Below are positions 16,702 through 24,916 of a DNA stretch of 64,000 nucleotides, piece by piece. Under the pieces are notes generated by a model. That model saw only the letters and a program-made list of their open reading frames with translations. It was not told the DNA's origin and searched no databases. The position numbers and the translations under genes are program-made. This DNA is from JAHOYW01 sp963664605 (lineage in GTDB: Bacteria > Verrucomicrobiota > Lentisphaeria > Victivallales > Victivallaceae), in assembly GCA_963664605.1 (NCBI GenBank), contig OY761536.1:2914001-2978000 (forward strand), written 5' to 3'. Numbering within the stretch: the first letter of the stretch is position 1; each line of letters starts with the position of its first letter.

Positions 16702-17811
16702 ATGACTATACTCAACAAAAAAACACTTGGAAATACCGGACTGGAATTATCTATTCTTGGCATGGGCGGATTCCATCAATGCGAAGTCGACTCAGGAATC
16801 GTAGCGGAAGTCGCTGATGAGTTCATATCGCTTGGCGGCAACTATATTGAAACCGCCAGAAGCTATGGCAGCGGCGGCAGCGAATCTAAAATCGGGAGAG
16901 CGATTGCTGGAAGGCGGGAAAAATTGATCTTGGGTTCTAAAACCGTACAGCGTACCAGGGAAGGAGCCTGGCGTGAACTGAATGAAAGTCTTGAAGAACT
17001 GCAGACAGATTATCTTGACCTGTATTTCATGCACAACGTGTTTACTTTCGAAGACATTAAAGCAATTACGGTATCCGGCGGTGCGCTGGAAGCGTTTTTG
17101 CAAGCAAAAGATGAAGGACTAATCAAACACCTTGCGATAAGCACCCATTGGCCATTGCTCTTGCTTGACGCTATCAAAGTCATCCCCTTTGAAGCTGTTT
17201 TGATATGGATCAACTATCTGGATTTCTGTAATTATCCGGAAATTCCTAACATTATTCTTCCAGCTCTGCAAAAACGCGGAACCGGCATTTTAGGAATGAA
17301 ACCTCTGGCAGATGGATTCCTGCATAATTCTGTGGATAACGCTTTCCGCTACGCCTTGAGATACGATCCATCCTGTATCGTCAGCGGCTTTAACAGTATA
17401 AAAATGCTTCATGATGACGTTAAAGCCGTTTGCCGTGGAGCTCTTGATGATACTGCAAACACAAAACTGATGGAGAATGCGCCGGAGTTGGATAATTATG
17501 TCTGTCGTCAATGTAAAGAATGTTCTGTTATGAAAAGCAATCTGCTGAAAAAGTTGTTCGAACTGGAAGGGAAGTTTGACCGGCAAATGGATGACTTATG
17601 TCCTGTGGATGCCGGAACCTATGCTTTACGCCAACGGCTCGGCAAATGGTTTGGAAACGCTGAACGAGCTAAAAAACAGTTTGCTCAAAATCCTGATTTT
17701 CTTAATATAGATATCACAAGCCTTTCACCCTGCCGCTATACCATAGACATCCCGCGCAAACTGAAAATCGCACATACAAAGTTGAGCAGCGGAAAACTGG
17801 CTGGAATTTAG
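16702..17811 (+). CDS. Aldo/keto reductase family protein with altered active site
   Basis: This (beta/alpha)8 oxidoreductase of 369 residues has the family start (KTLGNTGLELSILGMGGFHQ), the GSK lysine (LILGSKTVQ) and the FMHN histidine. In the tetrad the usual Asp of D-T-A-x-x-Y is replaced: the sequence reads YIETARSYG, with Glu. The C-terminal region has CRQCKECS, three cysteines where relatives carry a full ferredoxin-like cluster, so a [4Fe-4S] centre is doubtful. The last 90 residues are poorly matched to the family. Substrate unknown. It is convergent with the racemase-like gene, with only 6 bases between stops. Confidence 0.75.
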   Translation: MTILNKKTLGNTGLELSILGMGGFHQCEVDSGIVAEVADEFISLGGNYIETARSYGSGGSESKIGRAIAGRREKLILGSKTVQRTREGAWRELNESLEELQTDYLDLYFMHNVFTFEDIKAITVSGGALEAFLQAKDEGLIKHLAISTHWPLLLLDAIKVIPFEAVLIWINYLDFCNYPEIPNIILPALQKRGTGILGMKPLADGFLHNSVDNAFRYALRYDPSCIVSGFNSIKMLHDDVKAVCRGALDDTANTKLMENAPELDNYVCRQCKECSVMKSNLLKKLFELEGKFDRQMDDLCPVDAGTYALRQRLGKWFGNAERAKKQFAQNPDFLNIDITSLSPCRYTIDIPRKLKIAHTKLSSGKLAGI

Positions 17812-17817
17812 ATATTT

Positions 17818-18708
17818 TCAGATATTGAACATATCAGGCATATCATGCATATCAAGAAAAGCCTGAGCCGTATCAGTAGATATTTTTTTCAACAGCGGAA
17901 ATATTGCCCGCCTGCTTTCAGGAGCAATCGTGGTATGAGTGCAGCATTTCACAGCTGTATTTGTATGAACAGCTCGATTTGAGCTATAGTCCTGGAGAAA
18001 TGTGTCAATCATTGCTGAATCAGGACTGACAATATCTCCTGAAAAATTTTCAAAGCCCTGTGCAATTTCAGAAAACACCGGAATAGAATAAGCAAAATGC
18101 GTACATAATAAACTTATACCAAAAGCTTGTCCTTTCGCCTTTAACGCTCCTGGCTCCATAATACTTACTATCATACTTTTTACTTTATCCGATTCGGGGC
18201 CTTTGACTATTTCAGACGGCAGCCCGAAACAATTCTGATAATGCAAACGTCCTGAAGCTATCCCCTTAGTGATTAAAGTGTTTTTGTGCACTTCTGAACT
18301 AACTGTAGCCGGAGTCCCGACCATAATCATCTGCATTTCATTTTTGTTACTCATCAAGTTAAAAATAACCTCAACCCCGGATTCAATAATTCCAACAACC
18401 GGCACGGGTGAAATTCTGGAAAACTCAGTCATTTTATAGATAGCTGAAAGGGTATTGCAGGCAATCATTATCACATCAGGAAGAAATTTCTCATACATCG
18501 CCTTAAGCGCCCGCGAAAATACCAATGCCCGGGCTTCATTATTTTCAAGAGGATCATAACCATAATCATCAGAAGGACGACAGTTAAAAAAAATAATTTC
18601 CGCCTCATCAAAATGTTTTTTAATCTTGATTTTCTCAACCAACTCAGCGGCAACAGACAAGCCGCCCAGCCCTGAATCAGTTGTAAGGATTCTTATTTTC
18701 TTAGTCAT
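17818..18708 (-). CDS. Glutamate/aspartate racemase-family protein (MurI-like)
   Basis: This protein of about 296 residues has the two half-sites of cofactor-independent Glu/Asp racemases: TTDSGLGGLSV with ACNTLSA (first catalytic Cys), and LLCTHFA (second catalytic Cys). These match MurI (DSGxGG, ACNTASA, GCTHY). The second half is less typical: LLCTHFAYSIPVF replaces GCTHYPLL, and the C-terminal extension has CCTHTT. It may make D-glutamate for peptidoglycan or act on another amino acid. The start at 18708 (MTKKIRIL) begins just before the conserved strand; an in-frame ATG at 18744 adds 12 residues and has no ribosome site. Confidence 0.68.
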   Translation of the reverse strand: MTKKIRILTTDSGLGGLSVAAELVEKIKIKKHFDEAEIIFFNCRPSDDYGYDPLENNEARALVFSRALKAMYEKFLPDVIMIACNTLSAIYKMTEFSRISPVPVVGIIESGVEVIFNLMSNKNEMQMIMVGTPATVSSEVHKNTLITKGIASGRLHYQNCFGLPSEIVKGPESDKVKSMIVSIMEPGALKAKGQAFGISLLCTHFAYSIPVFSEIAQGFENFSGDIVSPDSAMIDTFLQDYSSNRAVHTNTAVKCCTHTTIAPESRRAIFPLLKKISTDTAQAFLDMHDMPDMFNI

Positions 18709-18811
18709 AAATATAGTTTTTTCCTGTAATTTTGCCGTATTCATTTAAAATAAATCATGTTTGCATTTATACAAGTGTTACAGAGGTTGAATCTAAGGAG
18801 AGCATATAGTT

Positions 18812-21028
18812 TTAAATACAAAAATCATTAACGAACCGCTTGCTGCGATTGCTTTTCTCAACCTGCTCTGTCCAGACGGTGACTATATTGCGGCCGTTAC
18901 TTTTTGAGAAGTATAGAGCGCCATCCGCTCGTGCGGATACGTCTTCGAAAGTATCTCCGTCGGAAGGGAATATTGATATTCCAGCTGAAAGACTTACATT
19001 AATCCGGGTGTTTTCATAAGTAATGGAACTTGAACAAAGCATTTTGCGAATATCTTCGACAACCCCCAAAGCCCTCGCGGTGTCACAGTCAAACAATACC
19101 AACAGGAATTCATCACCACCGTAGCGACAGAGCAAATCCGTCCTGCGTATTCCTTCATGGAGAAGTTTTGCCAATGCTGTTATTACCGCGTCCCCGGCAA
19201 GGTGCCCATAAGTATCATTGATCCCCTTAAAATGATCAATATCAATCATGACAACACTCAAGGACTGTTTATTCCTCCTGGACATCTCGAAATCCTTATC
19301 TATACGTTCTAATAAAAACCTTCGATTATGGAGATTCGAAAGCGGGTCACGAATAGCCTGCTCTTTGAGCTGTTTTTGCAGAGCCATAATCGTATCAACC
19401 TTAACTTTAAGTTGTTTGTTGACTTTCTTAAGCTCAAATTCCATTTGTTTGCGTTTGGTAATATCATTCTTCACGCCAATATAATTAAGGATTTTGCCAT
19501 CCTCATTTTTTACGGACGATATTATCGCAAGCTCCCAGTATAATTCTCCATTTTTCTTTTTATTCAGAAATTCCCCACGCCAGGTTTTGCCCGCCTTGAT
19601 CGTTTCCCATAATACTTTGTATTTTTCAGGTGGGGCATTATCAGATCTCAAAACTCTGGGGTTTTTTCCGATTATCTCATCACATGTGTATCCGGTAAGT
19701 TCATGGAAATAAGGGTTGACATATATAATATTACCATCCAGATCGGTAATAATAACTGACACAGGGCTTTGGTCTATTGCCTGCGTCAACTGGAGCATCT
19801 TAAGATTCTGGTCGCGCAGCTGTTTTTCCAAAACTACACACCGTTTGATTTCTGAACGCAACTGGGCGTTAACGTCAAGCATCAAAGGGTATTGCTCCAT
19901 TGCTTCACGGATCAAAGACTTATATTCAATTCCTGCATCCTCAAGCCCAAGCCATGGCTTGGGCGGAATAGGTGGGCTGCTCCAAACTATATCGAATTGC
20001 GCCGCCGAACCGGCACGACCGACATATGCCTTATGCTTTATATGATGGTTCCTCTGTATCTCAATCTCTCCTTCCGGGCTGTGATAGATTGCTCCTGTAC
20101 TGTTAGCTATCACTACTTGCGGATCAGTTGACTTCACTCTCTCAACAATTTCCCGCCATAGCATAATTTGCGTATATGCTGCAAGCATTGGAGCCGAAAG
20201 CGGCGTGTCACGTATACCATCCTTGTAAAGTTCCTTTTTGAAAGTTTTGTTTTCTTTCGTATTCAATCCTCCAAAATAATTCCAGCATGCATAATGCCCC
20301 CTGCCCTCATCCGGCACATGTGACAGCTCTATCTCTGAAAAACTGAACGACATCACCGGCAAGGTTTCTGGACTAAATCCACACTTGGCATACTCCTTGA
20401 AAAAGGCGCAATTACCGTTTCCATTGATCGTATTAAAAATCATATCCGCGTCAGTTGAATGCAGCGCATGGCCGATACTACTGAAATCATACGACTCAAG
20501 AGGTATATATTCCTCGGCGGCAATGGAACCATTACGGTCATTAACCAAACATTTTATCAGACTATTGGCGGTTCTGGGGTACATATAATCAGAACCAAGA
20601 AGAAAAAAACGCCTGAATCCCTGAGAGAAAGCCCAGTCAACGGCGGGACAAATCTGTTGATTGAGACAGCTGCCCGTATAAATTATGTTCGGACTTTCTG
20701 CCAGCCCTTCATATTGTATGGGATACCATAACAGGGAATTATATTTTTCCACTACAGACATAACAGCCCTGCGGGAAGAAGATGTCCAGCAGCCGAAAAT
20801 AGCCGCGACTTGATCTTTGTTAATCAGTTTTGCCGCTTTTTTTGCAAATATTTCCGGCGTCGATTGCCCATCCTCAACAATCGTTTCGATATGACGTCCA
20901 AGAATACCACCGCTTCTATTGATTCTGTTTACCGCCAACTGCGCCATAGACACCAATGGCATCTCTGAAGCAGCCATAGGGCCACTCAACGAGTGCAATA
21001 TCCCGATTTTGACAAACGCCTCTTTCAA
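18812..21028 (-). CDS. Soluble ligand-binding / PAS / GGDEF diguanylate cyclase
   Basis: Multidomain signalling protein of about 738 residues. Residues 5 to about 375 are a type I periplasmic-binding fold of the UrtA/FmdD/AmiC group (KIGILHSLSGPMAASE, NRSGGILGRHIE, IFGCWTSSSRRAVM). A short coiled linker leads to a PAS domain (LTQAIDQSPVSVIITDLDGN, then a PAC segment), a second linker, and a GGDEF domain. GGDEF is intact (RYGGDEFLLV) and an inhibitory RxxD (RRTD) lies five residues before it, so it should make cyclic di-GMP with product feedback. There is no signal peptide or membrane helix, so ligand sensing is cytosolic, as in AmiC. The TTG at 21028 is chosen because AGAGGAG lies 5 bases upstream; an ATG at 21136 would add 36 unlikely residues. 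Confidence 0.85.
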   Translation of the reverse strand: MKEAFVKIGILHSLSGPMAASEMPLVSMAQLAVNRINRSGGILGRHIETIVEDGQSTPEIFAKKAAKLINKDQVAAIFGCWTSSSRRAVMSVVEKYNSLLWYPIQYEGLAESPNIIYTGSCLNQQICPAVDWAFSQGFRRFFLLGSDYMYPRTANSLIKCLVNDRNGSIAAEEYIPLESYDFSSIGHALHSTDADMIFNTINGNGNCAFFKEYAKCGFSPETLPVMSFSFSEIELSHVPDEGRGHYACWNYFGGLNTKENKTFKKELYKDGIRDTPLSAPMLAAYTQIMLWREIVERVKSTDPQVVIANSTGAIYHSPEGEIEIQRNHHIKHKAYVGRAGSAAQFDIVWSSPPIPPKPWLGLEDAGIEYKSLIREAMEQYPLMLDVNAQLRSEIKRCVVLEKQLRDQNLKMLQLTQAIDQSPVSVIITDLDGNIIYVNPYFHELTGYTCDEIIGKNPRVLRSDNAPPEKYKVLWETIKAGKTWRGEFLNKKKNGELYWELAIISSVKNEDGKILNYIGVKNDITKRKQMEFELKKVNKQLKVKVDTIMALQKQLKEQAIRDPLSNLHNRRFLLERIDKDFEMSRRNKQSLSVVMIDIDHFKGINDTYGHLAGDAVITALAKLLHEGIRRTDLLCRYGGDEFLLVLFDCDTARALGVVEDIRKMLCSSSITYENTRINVSLSAGISIFPSDGDTFEDVSARADGALYFSKSNGRNIVTVWTEQVEKSNRSKRFVNDFCI

Positions 21029-21134
21029 TGTGACTCCTCTTATCTTTATCGTAAACTTTATATAATAATAGTTGATAAACCACTTAAAAGCAAGAAAAAT
21101 ATCTCCACAACTTGATAAACGGCAAAATAAAAAC

Positions 21135-21160
21135 ATTTCATACTAAAAAAGTATAATTAA
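21135..21160. promoter_or_regulatory. Upstream copy of a 26-bp palindromic element
   Basis: The first 16 bases, ATTTCATACTAAAAAA, are identical to a second copy at 21279. Within it ATAC-N7-GTAT is a perfect inverted repeat. It lies between the diguanylate cyclase gene and the sulfur operon promoter and is a candidate operator, perhaps for the operon's own Rrf2 protein. Confidence 0.5.
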
Positions 21161-21205
21161 TCAACTTCAACAAAAAATAATTTTAATAATTTTTCATTTT
21201 ACAAT

Positions 21206-21234
21206 TTGACTTTTTAAACCTTCAAGTTTATAAT
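21206..21234 (+). promoter_or_regulatory. Sigma-70 promoter of the sulfate assimilation operon
   Basis: TTGACT (21206-21211), a 17-base spacer and TATAAT (21229-21234) form a near-consensus promoter about 90 bases upstream of cysH. The start of transcription should fall near 21241. The two palindromic elements lie about 46 bases upstream of the -35 and about 40 bases downstream of the +1. Confidence 0.72.
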
Positions 21235-21278
21235 ACACCCATAACAAACAAAAATAACAATATTTTTTATTTAAAAAT

Positions 21279-21304
21279 ATTTCATACTAAAAAAATATGA
21301 ATTA
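21279..21304. promoter_or_regulatory. Downstream copy of the 26-bp palindromic element
   Basis: It shares ATTTCATACTAAAAAA with the copy at 21135. TTCATA and TATGAA form a perfect 6-bp inverted repeat around 9 bases. It sits in the presumed 5' leader of cysH, 20 bases before the ATG, where a bound repressor could block elongation. Confidence 0.5.
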
Positions 21305-21323
21305 GCAAAAAAAAGGAATAATC

Positions 21324-22067
21324 ATGACTAAAAATGAAATAAAGAAAGCTCAGGCTCTCCTGGCGGGAAAAAGTGCAGAAAAAATTTTATCTTTTGTAAA
21401 TGAAAAATTCAACGGCGATGCAGTATTCGCGTCGTCACTCGGCGCAGAAGACCAAGTTATATTTGATATGATCGATAAACTGAAGCTGGATATTCCGGTT
21501 TTCACTCTTGATACCGGCAGGCTTTTTCAGGAAACATACGACCTGATAGCTAAAACGGGGAAAAAATACAATAAAGAAATAGAAATTTTCTTTCCCAATA
21601 ATCAAGACGTTGAAAAAATGGTTAAACAAGATGGAATCAATTTATTCTATAAGAGCTCTGAGCTCAGAAAAAGATGTTGTCATGTGCGAAAACTTGAGCC
21701 GCTGTCGCGAGCCCTGAAGCCCTACAAGGCCTGGATATGCGGTTTGCGCCGGGAACAAGCTGTTAGCCGTTCAGGCCTAAAGGCAATTGACTTTGATACT
21801 AATGGAAGAATAAAAATAAATCCGCTCATTGACTGGACTGAAAAAGATGTATGGAATTACATAAAAAAATATAATGTTCCATATAATAAGCTCCATGACA
21901 AAGGATTTCTAAGTATAGGCTGCGCCAGTTGTACTAGAGCAGTCTTACCCGGAGAACACATCCGAAGCGGACGCTGGTGGTGGGAAGCTCCGGAACAAAA
22001 AGAATGCGGACTGCACGTAGTAAACGGTAAACTTACAAGGATTAAAAGAGAGATCACAATAAAATAA
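21324..22067 (+). CDS. cysH: Assimilatory adenylyl-sulfate (APS) reductase
   Basis: Enzyme of 247 residues that reduces activated sulfate to sulfite. The ATP-pyrophosphatase-like fold has SSLGAEDQVI and FTLDTGRLFQET. Two cysteine pairs (C118-C119 in RKRCCHVRK, and C200/C203 in GCASC) are the [4Fe-4S] ligands that mark APS-using, as opposed to PAPS-using, reductases. The catalytic cysteine is C228 in the ECGLH motif near the C-terminus. It is the first gene of the operon cysH-cysD-cysN-sulfite reductase-rrf2. Preference for APS fits the absence of a functional APS kinase. Confidence 0.93.
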   Translation: MTKNEIKKAQALLAGKSAEKILSFVNEKFNGDAVFASSLGAEDQVIFDMIDKLKLDIPVFTLDTGRLFQETYDLIAKTGKKYNKEIEIFFPNNQDVEKMVKQDGINLFYKSSELRKRCCHVRKLEPLSRALKPYKAWICGLRREQAVSRSGLKAIDFDTNGRIKINPLIDWTEKDVWNYIKKYNVPYNKLHDKGFLSIGCASCTRAVLPGEHIRSGRWWWEAPEQKECGLHVVNGKLTRIKREITIK

Positions 22068-22092
22068 TTATATCAAATAGAGGATGATAAAA

Positions 22093-23001
22093 ATGAATGA
22101 ATACAAACTAAGCCAGTTAAAACAGCTGGAAGCGGAAAGTATCCGCATATTTCGTGATGCCGTGAGCCAGTTTGAAAACCCGATATTGCTTTATTCTATC
22201 GGCAAAGATTCATCCGTGCTGGTCAGGCTGGCGCAAAAAGCTTTTTATCCGGGAAAAATCCCGTTTAAACTTCTTCATATAGATTCGACCTGGAAATTCA
22301 GGGAAATGATTCAGTTCCGGGATGACTTTTGTGCTCGAGAAGGCCTGGACTTGATTGTGCATCACAATAAAGAAGGCAAAGAAGAAGGCGTAAATCCCTT
22401 CGACCACGGAAGCCGAAAATATACAGACATAATGAAAACCCAGGCTTTACTGCAGGCGCTCAGCGCCGGGAAATATGATGTCGCTTTCGGAGGAGCCAGA
22501 CGGGATGAGGAAAAATCCCGGGCAAAAGAAAGGATATATTCTTTCCGCGACCGCCACCACCAATGGGACCCGAAGAATCAGCGTCCAGAGCTCTGGTCTT
22601 TGTATAACGGCAGAATAAATACTGGTGAAAGCGTCAGGGTGTTTCCACTTTCAAACTGGACAGAAGCCGACATCTGGCAATACATCCGACTGGAAAAAAT
22701 AGATCTAGTCCCATTGTATTTTGCCAAAGAACGCCCAGTCGTTGAACGGGATGGAACCCTTATAATGGTTGACGACGAACGCATGCGCCTGGAACCAGGA
22801 GAAAAACCTGAAATAAAATCCGTCCGCTTCAGGACCCTGGGCTGCTACCCTTTGACTGGAGCAGTTGAATCAACCGCGACAACGATTGAGGAAATCGTAG
22901 GTGAAACCCTCCAGACCAAAGTCAGTGAAAGATCAACAAGGGTAATTGACAGCGACAGCGATTCTTCAATGGAACAAAAGAAACGCGAAGGCTATTTCTA
23001 A
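22093..23001 (+). CDS. cysD: Sulfate adenylyltransferase subunit 2
   Basis: Catalytic subunit of the heterodimeric ATP sulfurylase, 302 residues, the same length as the E. coli protein. It forms APS from ATP and sulfate. The PP-loop motif reads ILLYSIGKDSSVL; FGGARRDEEKSRAKERI and LGCYPLTGAVES are further family signatures. The ATG at 22093 was chosen: GAGG is 9 bases upstream, whereas the ATG at 22084 directly abuts it. GTP hydrolysis by CysN drives the reaction. Confidence 0.95.
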   Translation: MNEYKLSQLKQLEAESIRIFRDAVSQFENPILLYSIGKDSSVLVRLAQKAFYPGKIPFKLLHIDSTWKFREMIQFRDDFCAREGLDLIVHHNKEGKEEGVNPFDHGSRKYTDIMKTQALLQALSAGKYDVAFGGARRDEEKSRAKERIYSFRDRHHQWDPKNQRPELWSLYNGRINTGESVRVFPLSNWTEADIWQYIRLEKIDLVPLYFAKERPVVERDGTLIMVDDERMRLEPGEKPEIKSVRFRTLGCYPLTGAVESTATTIEEIVGETLQTKVSERSTRVIDSDSDSSMEQKKREGYF

Positions 23002-23028
23002 AAAATATTTCTACAAGGAAAATACATA

Positions 23029-24873
23029 ATGGATATTGATAAATTTTTAAATCAGAACGAAAATAAAGACCTGCTCCGCTTCATAACCTGCGGAGCGGTC
23101 GATGACGGCAAGTCCACCCTTATCGGGCGTCTGCTGTATGACAGTAAGCTGATTTTTGAAGATCAGCTTAAAAATTTGCAAAATGACAGCGAAAAAGTCG
23201 GAACCACCCAGGGAACCGGGGAAGTGGATTACGCTCTGCTGCTTGACGGTTTGAAAGCCGAACGTGAACAGGGAATAACTATTGATGTCGCCTACCGTTA
23301 TTTTTCAACACCGAAACGCAAGTTTATTATCGCCGATACTCCGGGACACGAGGAATACACCCGCAATATGGCAACAGGCGCTTCAACTGCCAATCTGGCG
23401 GTAATCCTGATAGATGCCCGAAGCGGTGTTATAACCCAGACTAAACGACATGCTTTTATCGTATCGCTGTTAGGCATCAAGCACATTGTCGTAGCGGTAA
23501 ATAAAATGGACTTAATGGATTATTCGGAAGAGATTTTCAACAACATCAAGCAGGAGTTTTCCGACTTCATGCAGAAACTGGATGTACCGGATATAAAGTT
23601 CATACCTTTATCAGCATTAAAAGGCGATAATGTCGTTGACAAATCAGATAAAACTCCATGGTATAAAGGAGCTCCATTACTGGAAACCATTGAAACTGTA
23701 GATATCCTGCATGACAGGAATTTATCTGATTTCCGTTTCCCGGTGCAGTATGTGATCCGCCCCCACCTTGATTTCCGCGGCTTCGCTGGAACCGTGGTAT
23801 CCGGTGCAGCCACTGTCGGCGACAAAATAAAAGTACTGCCTTCGCGTAAAGAATCTAAAATAAAAAACATTGTAACCGCTGACGGCAAACTGACGGAAGC
23901 TTTCAATCAGCAGGCTGTAGTTATAGAGCTGGAAGATGAGATCGACATTAGCAGCGGCGACATAATCGTCCACTCCAACAATCAACCTAAAAGCTCAAAG
24001 AACTTCGAGGCTGTGGTTATCTGGATGAACGAAAGACCATTTGACGCGTCCCGAGAGTACATAATCAGGCACAACGGAAGAAATATAAAAAGCCGTCTGG
24101 ACTCCATTCTTTATAATATTGATGTCAACTCGCTGCAAAAACAAAACACGGAAACACTGCAGATGAATGAGATCGGCAGAGTGGCATTATCAACTACTCA
24201 AGCCATACACTTTGACGCTTATTCAAAGAATCATGAAACTGGAAGCCTGATTATTATTGACCCGCTTACAAATGTAACTGTCGGCGCCGGAATGATTACC
24301 GAAAATCAGGCCTTCGACCGCAAGGCCTTAAAAAAGGATAACCTTCAGGATCATGTCGACCGCCGTGAGTTTTCATGGGAAACCGGATTAATAGACAGTC
24401 GCGAACGGATGCTTAGGAACCGGCATAAGGGCAAAACTGTTCTCATAACCGGAAGCCGGGATTCATCGATCCAGGAACTTGCCAAGAAACTTGAACAACA
24501 ATTGTTCAGGTTGAATATGAATTCATACTTTCTTGGGCTGTCTAATCTGGTCAGCGGGCTTGATTCTGATATCAACAATGATTTCTGGGACCGCGACGAA
24601 CACATAAGGAGAATCGGTGAGCTTGCCAGAATAATGACTGATGCCGGCTTAATATTCATAAGCACGATAAGCGATGCGGATGATTATGATACGCATAAAT
24701 TGAAACTGCTTAATTATCCCAATGAATTGCTGGTCGTCAATCTTGGAGACAAACAGTTGAAGGACAATGAAGCGGATATCAATCTTGAACGCAATCCAGA
24801 TATAGAAAAAAGCCTGCAGCAGATTATGCAGCTTTTATCTTCGAAAAGCATTATTCCTGAATATTGCATATAA
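23029..24873 (+). CDS. cysN: Sulfate adenylyltransferase subunit 1 fused to an inactive APS-kinase-like domain
   Basis: GTPase subunit of ATP sulfurylase. Residues 1 to about 440 are CysN proper: G1 GAVDDGKSTL, G3 DTPGHE, G4 NKMD, followed by the beta-barrel domains. Residues about 465-610 align with APS kinase (CysC): GKTVLITG, LEQQLFRLNMNSYFLG, and HIRRIGELARIMTDAGLIFI. However, the kinase P-loop GLSGSGKST is replaced by GSRDSSIQE, and the DGDNVRHGL substrate loop reads GLSNLVSGL. The domain is therefore unlikely to phosphorylate APS and is probably structural or regulatory. Length 614 against about 475 for a stand-alone CysN. Confidence 0.93.
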   Translation: MDIDKFLNQNENKDLLRFITCGAVDDGKSTLIGRLLYDSKLIFEDQLKNLQNDSEKVGTTQGTGEVDYALLLDGLKAEREQGITIDVAYRYFSTPKRKFIIADTPGHEEYTRNMATGASTANLAVILIDARSGVITQTKRHAFIVSLLGIKHIVVAVNKMDLMDYSEEIFNNIKQEFSDFMQKLDVPDIKFIPLSALKGDNVVDKSDKTPWYKGAPLLETIETVDILHDRNLSDFRFPVQYVIRPHLDFRGFAGTVVSGAATVGDKIKVLPSRKESKIKNIVTADGKLTEAFNQQAVVIELEDEIDISSGDIIVHSNNQPKSSKNFEAVVIWMNERPFDASREYIIRHNGRNIKSRLDSILYNIDVNSLQKQNTETLQMNEIGRVALSTTQAIHFDAYSKNHETGSLIIIDPLTNVTVGAGMITENQAFDRKALKKDNLQDHVDRREFSWETGLIDSRERMLRNRHKGKTVLITGSRDSSIQELAKKLEQQLFRLNMNSYFLGLSNLVSGLDSDINNDFWDRDEHIRRIGELARIMTDAGLIFISTISDADDYDTHKLKLLNYPNELLVVNLGDKQLKDNEADINLERNPDIEKSLQQIMQLLSSKSIIPEYCI

Positions 24874-24916
24874 TCTAAAGCAGTATATATTAGGCTAAAC
24901 GCAAAAGGATTATGAG

